DNA of 64,000 bases from Persicaria tinctoria (taxonomy: Eukaryota; Streptophyta; Magnoliopsida; Caryophyllales; Polygonaceae). A program made the translations under genes and the position numbers. Positions 22,441-30,594 of the stretch are shown piece after piece; the stretch's first letter is position 1, and each line of letters opens with the position of its first letter. The DNA lies in contig JBANSL010000005.1 of assembly GCA_037127255.1 (NCBI GenBank), forward strand, positions 60,481,909 through 60,545,908, given 5' to 3'. The notes beneath the pieces were generated by a model. It ran no database searches, had not been told where the DNA came from, and saw only the letters and a list, made by a program, of their open reading frames with translations.

Positions 22441-24993
22441 ATGGCGAACCTCACTCTAAAGGAGCTTTCTGCTCATGATCCGGCACAGCAACCCCTGGCA
22501 ATCCAATTCCCTGCACTTGCAGAAGGAGTCAACTTCGAGCTTAAGTCAGGGGTAGTTCATCTTCTACCCAAATTCCATGGGTTGAGTGGGGAGGATCCCC
22601 ACAAGCATCTGTCTGAATTCCATAGGGTGGTTGTTGGGATGAAACCAGCGAATGTAACTGAAGAGCAGATCAAGCTGAGAGCATTTCCTTTCACTCTGAA
22701 GGATGATGCAAACGAATGGTTCTTCTATCTACCACCCGACTCTATTGCTACTTGGGCCGAGATGAAAAGAGTCTTCCTAGAGATGTACTTCCCTGCAACA
22801 AAGCTAAATGCTTTGAAAAGGTCTATCAGCAGCATTGAGCAGTACGCGACAGAGTCCATTCATGAGTATTTTGAGCGTTTCAAGAAACTCTGCGCTAGCT
22901 GCCCATCCCATGGGTACGCTCAAAAGGATCTGGTCCTCTTTCTATTTAATGGGTTGACGGATATAGAGCGAAAAACAGTGAATTCTGCTTGTGGAGGTAA
23001 CATGCTGAACAAGACGCCTGCCGCGGCATGGGAGGTGTTTAAGGAGCTATCTGAGGGCTCCAGACAGTTCAACAAGGGCCCCCGCGCTGGGGGTGTACTC
23101 GCTGTTGATGCTAATGTGGCTGCACTTCAGACTGATATGGCAGAGGTTAAGGAGATGATGAAACGAATGGTTATTGATAGGACTCCTCAACAACTGAAGG
23201 CATGTGGTCTCTGCAGTCAATACACTCATCCCATGGACACGTGCCCACTTCTACAAGATCCTAATGTTGAATTGAATGCCATTGGGAACTTCGCTCAACA
23301 AAGGCCTATGCAAGGCAATTATGGAAATCCTGGGTATTTCAACAACAACAACTACAATAGGGGCTATCAGCAAGGCTATGGGAACTATCAAGCCTCTTTC
23401 AATCAGCAAGGGGGGCAACAGGAAAGGCCTCAACAACAATATGAACCTCGACAGGGAGGTCAGCAGCAATCAAATGGGAATAATGAGGACCCATTGCAGC
23501 AACTGTCACGATTGGTCATGAGGAATGATAAACAACAGTCAGAGCGGATGGCGACTCTAGAGAAGCAGCAATCAGATCGGATGACAAATATTGAGAATCA
23601 AATGAGTCAGCTCATTCAGGTCTTAAGCGCGAAGATGGCAAACGATGCAAGTAAGCTTCCATCACAGACGGTTGAGAATCCTAAGGAGAATGTCAGTGCA
23701 ATAATGCTTAGGAGTGGCAAGGAACTGATTGCCACAACTCAAAAAGACGATGAGGAGATGATGGACGAAGAAATAGAGATAAATGAAGGTGAAAACGGCA
23801 TAACAGAGGTGCGGCGCCCGCGGCAACCTTTGCGGCGCCCGCCGCTAGCCTCTGCGGTGCCCGCCGCCAGAGAGGCGATTCCAGCGGCACCCGCCGCTGC
23901 TCCCTCTGCGGCGCCCGCCGCACTTGATGCCGCGCCCGCCGCTCGTTCAGCCGCCGACAGTTCAGCTTCTGGTACGTCCTCTTCCTTACCTCCTTTCTCT
24001 TCTCTTCCTCTTTCTTCTTCTTCTTCCTCTTCTCCCTTACCTATGGAGATTCCAAAGCCCATCCCGCCTTTTCCGGAAGCCTTGAAAGACACACGAACAT
24101 ATGAGAATGACAAGGAGATCTACGAGACATTCGGCAAGTGTGCGGTAAACATTCCTTTACTTAGCTTGATTAAGAGCATTCCTAGATATGCTAAATTTTT
24201 GAAGGAATTGTGCACCATCAAGAGGAAGCAGAGACTGAAAAAGAAGGAAAAGGTAAGCTTGAATGAAAATGTTTCTGCTATGTTGCAAAGGAAATTGCCT
24301 GAAAAATGCGGAGATCCAGGTATGTTTACGATTCCATGTGCGATTGGGAATACTAGATTCAAACAAGCCATGTTAGATCTAGGAGCCTCAATTAATGTTA
24401 TTTCTTATAACATGTATTTGTCTTTGGGTTTGGGTCCTCTGACTGAGACTGGGGTTACAGTGCAGCTTGCTGATCGTTCACAAATCAGGCCAAGAGGCGT
24501 TGTTGAAGATGTTTTAGTTATGGTGGATGATTTGTTTTTTCCTGTGGATCTCTTTGTTTTAGATATGGGGCAGGGAACCCCTGAAACACCCATTATACTG
24601 GGAAGGCCATTCCTGAAAACTGCAAAGACGAAAATTGATTGTTGTGAGGGCCTATTGACTATGGAGTTTGATGGAAGAAAGATAGAATTCTCTCTCTTTA
24701 ATCACGCTAAGCTTTCTCCTGAAACTTCGTTAGATATGCCTACTGCTGAAAATACTGATCATAACAATAATTTTCGTGATTTGTTAGAGACAACTAAGGA
24801 ACATAGTTTATGGAAATTTGAACCTCCTAACAAATTGCAATCTTATGTGATTTCAGGACAACCCCCAGGCATAGCCCATGGAGAGGAGCTAAGAGAAATG
24901 GCTGAACGCTGGAACAGGAAGCTACACCTTTCAAGGGTGCCTGCGTTTGGTAATACAAGACCAGGTGTTGGTGACCCTGGTGGAGGAGCATAG
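22441..24993 (+). CDS. gag-pro: Intact Gag-protease polyprotein of element D
   Basis: 850 codons, uninterrupted. Residues about 40-220 are an Athila-type retrotransposon Gag domain (ANEWFFYLPPDSIATWAEMK, PHKHLSEF). A CCHC zinc knuckle is at C255-x2-C258-x4-H263-x4-C268. Next come an Asn/Gln/Gly/Tyr-rich low-complexity stretch (about 290-355), a short coiled coil, and an Ala/Pro tract (about 457-506) encoded by GCGGCGCCCGCC repeats. The aspartic protease has DLGASINVIS (about 643) and the later ILGRPFL motif. The ORF ends soon after the protease. It should supply particle protein and protease; other enzymes must come in trans. The sequence is clearly different from gag of A-C. Confidence 0.92.
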   Translation: MANLTLKELSAHDPAQQPLAIQFPALAEGVNFELKSGVVHLLPKFHGLSGEDPHKHLSEFHRVVVGMKPANVTEEQIKLRAFPFTLKDDANEWFFYLPPDSIATWAEMKRVFLEMYFPATKLNALKRSISSIEQYATESIHEYFERFKKLCASCPSHGYAQKDLVLFLFNGLTDIERKTVNSACGGNMLNKTPAAAWEVFKELSEGSRQFNKGPRAGGVLAVDANVAALQTDMAEVKEMMKRMVIDRTPQQLKACGLCSQYTHPMDTCPLLQDPNVELNAIGNFAQQRPMQGNYGNPGYFNNNNYNRGYQQGYGNYQASFNQQGGQQERPQQQYEPRQGGQQQSNGNNEDPLQQLSRLVMRNDKQQSERMATLEKQQSDRMTNIENQMSQLIQVLSAKMANDASKLPSQTVENPKENVSAIMLRSGKELIATTQKDDEEMMDEEIEINEGENGITEVRRPRQPLRRPPLASAVPAAREAIPAAPAAAPSAAPAALDAAPAARSAADSSASGTSSSLPPFSSLPLSSSSSSSPLPMEIPKPIPPFPEALKDTRTYENDKEIYETFGKCAVNIPLLSLIKSIPRYAKFLKELCTIKRKQRLKKKEKVSLNENVSAMLQRKLPEKCGDPGMFTIPCAIGNTRFKQAMLDLGASINVISYNMYLSLGLGPLTETGVTVQLADRSQIRPRGVVEDVLVMVDDLFFPVDLFVLDMGQGTPETPIILGRPFLKTAKTKIDCCEGLLTMEFDGRKIEFSLFNHAKLSPETSLDMPTAENTDHNNNFRDLLETTKEHSLWKFEPPNKLQSYVISGQPPGIAHGEELREMAERWNRKLHLSRVPAFGNTRPGVGDPGGGA
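23810..23956 (+). repeat. GC-rich GCGGCGCCCGC array inside gag of element D
   Basis: About eight degenerate copies of GCGGCGCCCGCCGC coding for Ala/Pro. The first copy, TGCGGCGCCCGCGGCA (23810-23825), is the exact reverse complement of 21321-21336 in the LTR. Confidence 0.9.
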
Positions 24994-25754
24994 GCCGATC
25001 AAGGGCCATCACGTCGAGCCAACGACTTGAAACAAAGGCGCTTCTCGGGAGGCAACCCGAGGTACATTTTTCAGATTTATTTTCTTTTTCTTTTCCTTCA
25101 CCCTGAGTATATGAGTTTCACTTTTGTTGTCTTTAATGTTTCATTGAGGGCAATGAAAACTTCAAGTGTGGGGGAGAGGAGTTTTATTTACATAGTGCAT
25201 CGAATTAGAGCATATTTCATTTTCTGCACCATGTTTAAGTTTAATTAAGTTGTTGTTTAGTCTTTATTTAGTTTAATTTTCGGAATTTAAAAAAACAAAA
25301 AAAAAAAAAAATTAAATCAAAAATATTAGAAATAGAGCATGCATTGCATATATATGTGTTATTCAAATACCCATCTTGCTTGGTTGTCCTCTATTTTTAA
25401 ATTTCAAGCATGAATCATAAAAATCCCATGGAGTTCTGGATGTTTTGATTATTGTTGCTAAATGATTTTTGTGGAGCATGAGCTAGCAAATATAATTGAG
25501 CATGTATGATTGAGCTAAAGTATGATTGAAGTCCTAAAAACATGACCCTGTGAGAATGTTTGGCCTTATTTGAATTCTTTTGCTCAATTGTGTGAATTAC
25601 TCGCCTAGTGTTGCTACCTCTTGGCATTGACTGCAGTATCTATTTTTAAAGACCGATGCACATGTTTGTTGCTTGCGGAGTTTATGTTTATATTTTGAGT
25701 CTTTTTATTTCATTTTATGCATACTTATTGAATAAGGTGGCAATGGTTGATGCA

Positions 25755-26000
25755 GTGAGTAACCGGGTCTACGCATGACACCCATGGGTATGATTCGCGC
25801 AAAAAGGTGTTGAAAACTATCCACTAGGAAAGAAAGCTTGACCATTGAGTAACCAGGTTCATTCATGACACCCATGTTTGCAACTTGCGTCAAAAGGTGT
25901 TCAAGTGGACCTCATATTCATGTTCATATTCATAGTTGAGGTGTTGATAGACCGGGGCCATTCATGACACCCATGTTTGCGCTTCGCGTAAGGAAACACC
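25755..26000 (+). repeat. Three copies of the CATGACACCCATG motif (element D)
   Basis: Copies at 25755-25812, 25841-25902 and 25947-26000. Each has CATGACACCCATG then a G/C-rich short stem and an AAAAGGTGTT or GGAAACACC end. The third contains a perfect small hairpin, TTGCGC-TTC-GCGTAA (one G-U pair). Confidence 0.75.
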
Positions 26001-26384
26001 AAGACAAGAAAAAGAAAAAAAAGAAAATAAAGAAAACCAAGAAAAAGAAAGAAAAAAAAAAAAGTGTGCATTTTATTTCCTTTAATTGTGTCCCGCAAGT
26101 AATGACATTTCGGTAGAGAATTGGTGATATGGTGGTCAATGTCTATGAGCTTAGTGCATTATTGGTTTGAGTTGAGAGTTATACCTAAAAGCCTAAACAC
26201 ATGAGTGAGACACATAATTCTGGTGAGGTTGGATGATGTCTACTTCTAAGCTTTGATCACCTGAATACATGCTATGACATTTGTTTGCTTGGCTTATGTT
26301 TTCACCTGCTATGATGTGTTTTTGGTAATGTTGAAACTTGAAGGGATTTCCTGTGGGATACATTGATTCATGTTCATTCTAGCA

Positions 26385-26421
26385 TTGCTTGAGGACAAGC
26401 AAAGGTTAAGTGTGGGGGATT
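26385..26421 (+). promoter_or_regulatory. Hairpin plus polypurine tract before the 3' LTR of element D
   Basis: TTGCTTG-AGGA-CAAGCAA, then AAGTGTGGGGGATT, then the LTR start TGATAATGC. The hairpin is identical to that of A and C although the LTRs are unrelated. Confidence 0.8.
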
Positions 26422-27716
26422 TGATAATGCATATTTTAGATAGGCATTATAGTTATAATTAGTTTAGATAGGTTGCATTTCTTGCTTACTTTATTGTTAA
26501 TTTGCATCTTGTGTTTATTTTAGAAAAGTTCGGATTCTGCGCAATTTTGTGTTTATGTCGCAGATGGAATCGGAACACATTTGGGGAGATGCAATGTCTC
26601 GAAGAGGAACACAAGATATATGGAAAGGAACAAGGAAGAAAGAAGCAAGGCAAGACGAGGAGAAAAGCCCGCAAAGGAGCTAGAAGACCACGGCAAAGAG
26701 TGAGCCGCGGGCGCCGCATGAAGTGCCGCGGGCGCCGCAGTGGCCGCCGCAGCGAGCAGCTGAGAGGGCATGTGCGGCGGGCGCCGCAGCTCTTGCCGCG
26801 GCCGCCGCACCTCTGCCGCGCGCCGTTTTTGTTAAGGAAAACCCTAGTTTTTAGTTGGTTCCTTTTGGGCCGACTTTGGATGTTTGTTTTAGGCTTTTTA
26901 TGTTATTTTTCTTCACTTTTCATTCCATTGAGACGTCCATTAGACTTTTGAGAGATTTGGAGCTATGTCTCCCATGAGGAACTAAACTCATCGATTCTGC
27001 CTGCAATTTGAAGCTTTATTCGGATTGATTGTGAGTTTCTAATTCTCGCTCCTAGTTTCCTATTTGTGAATGCTTCAACTTCTTTGTGCTTGATTGATTA
27101 TTGTTTTGTTCTATCTTGACTGATCAACTTGGTAGAATCAATTCAATCGCTAAGGTTTTGTAGATTCCTGGTTGTGAACCTTAACCTAAGTGGCAAACTT
27201 ATTCCTTTAGGGCTGGTTGAACTAATTGAATAAGTAGGAAGTTGAATGTGTTGTTAAATCCTTTTTTAGGGACTGCAAATACCTTGGCTAATCTCTGAAC
27301 TTAAAGCTATCAATTGGGTTAAATCCTTCTTTAGGGACTGTTCGATTGATAAGGGTTGCTAGGACTGGTTGGACTAGTAACTATATTAGGTCGGGACAAG
27401 GGCATTCATAGGAAACACAATAGGACGAGAAGAAGTTACAAGGATCGCTTCAATCCAATAAAGTGGAAAATTGTAGGTGGAATTGCTTTCCCTAAATTGT
27501 CTAAAACCAATTCCTTTACTTTGCTTTGTTTAATCCGCTTTGATAAAAGGCGGACCTTTCACATTAAAAACCCCCCTCTTTGGCTACTTTAATCAGCATA
27601 GAAATCACGCTTGAGTTTATAAATTTCCCTGTGGGATCGACCTCTTACTTATTACTATACTAGTTTTAGGTTTGAGTTTTCTTTGGCGGAATCAACGACA
27701 GGTTTCCCCTCCGTCA
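26422..27716 (+). repeat. 3' LTR of element D
   Basis: Same length as the 5' LTR with about four base differences, all transitions by eye. The GC-rich block is at about 26704-26822. Confidence 0.92.
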
Positions 27717-27721
27717 CCAGC

Positions 27722-28519
27722 CTTACCTATGCTTATGCATCACAAAAGCCATAATATGCCTTATTTCAAATATTGCTCCACATGATCTAAATATTTGCCA
27801 TTCTTTACCTTATCCGGGGATTATGTTGAGAATGATGTTACATTATGGAGATGTTATATGGTGTTTGTGTTATATATCATATTTGGAGTTTGGAAGGAAA
27901 TTATTTGAAATATATGGAAAATTTAATGAGTGAAAGAAAATTCAATCACCTCAGGAGATAAAGGTAGATTGACCCTGCTCTCTGAGATAATAGTTTGGAG
28001 AGATGGGACACATTGTGAGGAGTCCAAAGCACTAAGTATCCGAGGCCATTCATGACACCCATGTTTGCGATTCGCGAGAAGGCAGTGCTGAGGTTAGAGA
28101 GGTAAAAGCATTATTATTGAGAAAAGCATTATGAAAGGTGATGAATCAAATGGAAGAAGGAATGTGGAAATTCAATTTGGAAAGTACTCCATTTCCCCGG
28201 ATCAAAAGCACCACATTGCCAGAAATTGCCCACCTTTTTGCCTTTTACCAATCTACTCCTTCCTGAGCTTAAATTAAAGTCTTCTTGATTATCAATGCTT
28301 TGTCACGGATGAATTATTTTTGCATAACCCTCCTTTTGTGAGTAGATGTTGCTTTTACATATTTGCACATGCATGGATCTGTGACACTAGTACCTTTTCG
28401 AGGATGGTAATTGATTGCAGGGACATATAAGAATGAATCTAAGATGTTGAGAGTTTGAATTCTTCCCCTGAATGAAAAAAGTATTGCTTGAGGACAAGCA
28501 AGCTTAAGTATGGGGTGTT
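27722..28519 (+). other. 3' non-coding region of element C, right part
   Basis: Continues from 21018 after removing D and one CCAGC. Holds the conserved motif (28039-28082), the hairpin (28484-28501) and the polypurine tract (28504-28519). Confidence 0.8.
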
Positions 28520-30589
28520 TGTTGTGAGCTGAATCTGCCATGTTTTACAGTAACTTTTATATCGATTTATGTATACATTGCATTCATTTGGGTTAGAACA
28601 ATACAGAATCTGTGTAGTTTACACTTATTTGCAATATATGGAGGTCTACACAAGTTTTGGTTATATTTCGCAGAAATCGGACGCACTTTGGAGCCTAAAG
28701 GAAACTCATGGAGAAGCCAAGAATGGTGCAGCCGGAGAAAAGGCCATTTTTCATCATTCTTCGTTCTGAATCAAGCTTTGATGTCTTCATGAGAGTTGTA
28801 GCCCTCGGAAAGAGCTTTCCAACGAATGGTCATATGCGTCAATCCGACAAACGAGGACTCGGGAAAGTGCGTTTCAAGAACAGAACAGAAAGCTGAGAGA
28901 ACTCTACTCGAGATCGACAAGCCTCTACTCGATCTCGACAAGGGCTGTTCGACCACACCTGGTCGAGTAGGGCTGGTCGAGGACACTGAGTCAGAGACAA
29001 CCCGACTCCCGGAACCCTACTCGATCTCGAGTAGACTTAGTCGAGATCGACGAGCCATGTCCGGAGTCGACGAGCTGTGCCGAGCCGAGAAGTCGAAGAC
29101 GAAGACGCAGACCACCTCTACTCGAGACAGAGTAGGGCTACTCGAGATCGACTAGACCTCAGAGCCATGTCTGAGCCTTGTCGAGCACCGGCTACTCGAG
29201 ACAGACGAGGGCTACTCGAGACAGACGAGGGCTACTCGAGACAGACGAGGGCTACTCGAGACAGACGAGGGCTACTCGAGACAGACGAGGGCTACTCGAG
29301 ATCGACAAGACCCTGGTCGAGATCGAGTAGACCTCCAGAGCCGCGTTACTCGGTTTTGATGAATCCTACTCGACTTGGGGTTGCTTGGGCGCGAAGATCT
29401 ATCCGATTCTATCATCATCTATCCAAGGAAGGAGATCTATCAAGACATGAAGACTTACCCACTTTAGAATTATCTTTTCCTTTTTGATTTATTTCCTTAA
29501 AACATTTTATTTATCTTTTAAAGCTTTAGATATAATTTTAGATATAGATAGGAGATTCTATCCTTGATTAGCAAGGGTTAGAAGGCTATAAATAAGGCCC
29601 AGGGGCTCAGCTTTATTCGTTCAATTTCAGAGACAATCAGTTAGTTCCACATAGAGCTTAGGAGTTCTAAGGTTTTTAGGGTTTTGGCTTTCTGCGAAAG
29701 TTGATTGCCAGGATTGTAAAAGGCTTTGAATTTAGTTTTAATGCAAGTTTCTTTTCATCAATCAATGTCTGTTATTGCGATGAGGCGTGAGTAGTCCACC
29801 CACTTCTGGGGCTGGGGTGAGCCCGACGGTGGCCGTGTGAGGCGATGCGATAAAGGTCAGATCTTTTTGTGCAATTCATCTTCTATCCCTATGAGCATGA
29901 TTCTTTTGCTAGAGTTGAAGGTAATCCTTGTTTGTGTTATTGAAGCGAAAGTGATCTTAATGCAACTTAGATTAATTATGTGAAAAAGGGTTAGTAACAA
30001 TTAGGGTTTATGCGAGAGTCTCTATATGCCTATTTGTTAATGACGAAAGTTATTTGATGGAAAGCATGATCTTTTATGCCTTTATGTGTTACTTTGCATG
30101 GTTATCGTTGTGGTGTTGAAACCCTGGCCTTGGAAGTCTTTTAATATATTGAAGTTTATTTCAGTCGAAAATCTGAGTTTCGGTTTGAATTCTGCAATTT
30201 GAAAGTTTCTGTCTTTTACTGTTTTTACTCGACATAGAGGAGATCTGGTCGATCTCGAGGAGGGCTTCGTCTAGGTCGAGTTGATTTGCTTCTGTTTTGC
30301 TTTGTTCTTTACTTCCTTTGCTTTATTTCTTGCTTTGTTCTTTGCTTTTGTTTTAGTTGCCCTTGCCGGGTTTATTTGTTTCTTTTCTTGCTGTGTTTCT
30401 GTCTTTCTGCTGCTTCTGTGAGAATCTGCAGCTACCTAAGAACTGCTGACGTGCTTCCTCGTGGATTCGATCCTGACTATTCTCTTACTACAACGGGAGG
30501 AAGTCTTGTATTTATTTGCTGAGACAGGGAAGTCAGTCTGAACTTTATTCTATATTTATTTCAATACTCGATTTACTCCTGCAACAACA
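28520..30589 (+). repeat. 3' LTR of element C (2070 bp)
   Basis: TGTTGT...ACAACA, TATA box at 29587-29595, TCGA clusters at about 28905-29375 and 30227-30285. Followed directly by the target duplication GGATC and copia pol. Confidence 0.88.
29191..29290 (+). repeat. 20-bp minisatellite, five copies, in the 3' LTR of C
   Basis: Five perfect units of GCTACTCGAGACAGACGAGG and a partial sixth that turns into CTCGAGATCGAC. The 5' LTR has only two, one with CTAG for CTCG. Confidence 0.95.
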
Positions 30590-30594
30590 GGATC

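Larger units (their letters stand above)
24994..26421 (+). other. 3' non-coding region of element D
   Basis: No ORF of interest. It holds an upstream polypurine tract (25164-25180, AAGTGTGGGGGAGAGGA), three copies of the CATGACACCCATG motif, an A-rich purine block (26003-26063), the TTGCTTG-AGGA-CAAGCAA hairpin (26385-26402) and the polypurine tract (26408-26421). Confidence 0.8.
21019..27716 (+). mobile_element. Element D: young non-autonomous gag-protease LTR element (TR-GAG type)
   Basis: Two 1295-bp LTRs (21019-22313, 26422-27716), perfect tRNA-Asp primer site, intact 850-codon gag-protease ORF, polypurine tract, and a CCAGC target duplication (21014-21018 and 27717-27721). By eye the LTRs differ at only four positions. 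No reverse transcriptase, RNase H or integrase. This fits the described TR-GAG class, elements that carry only gag and borrow the rest. An intact ORF plus near-identical LTRs make it the youngest insertion here and possibly still mobile. Confidence 0.92.
14897..30589 (+). mobile_element. Element C: Athila-like, non-autonomous, with element D nested inside
   Basis: LTRs at 14897-16907 and 28520-30589, primer site at 16911, disabled gag-protease ORF, and a 3' region interrupted by D. It is flanked by GGATC at 14892-14896 and 30590-30594, a 5-bp target duplication showing insertion into the copia gag-pol. The LTR pair shares a Tyr-lineage-independent segment unlike the A/B LTRs (after about 14970), so C is a subfamily. 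Confidence 0.9.

Noticed and set aside
29191..29290. Regular 20-bp repeats that could suggest a CRISPR-like array
   Set aside because: The units are directly adjacent with no spacers, in a plant LTR, and vary in number between LTRs. It is a minisatellite.
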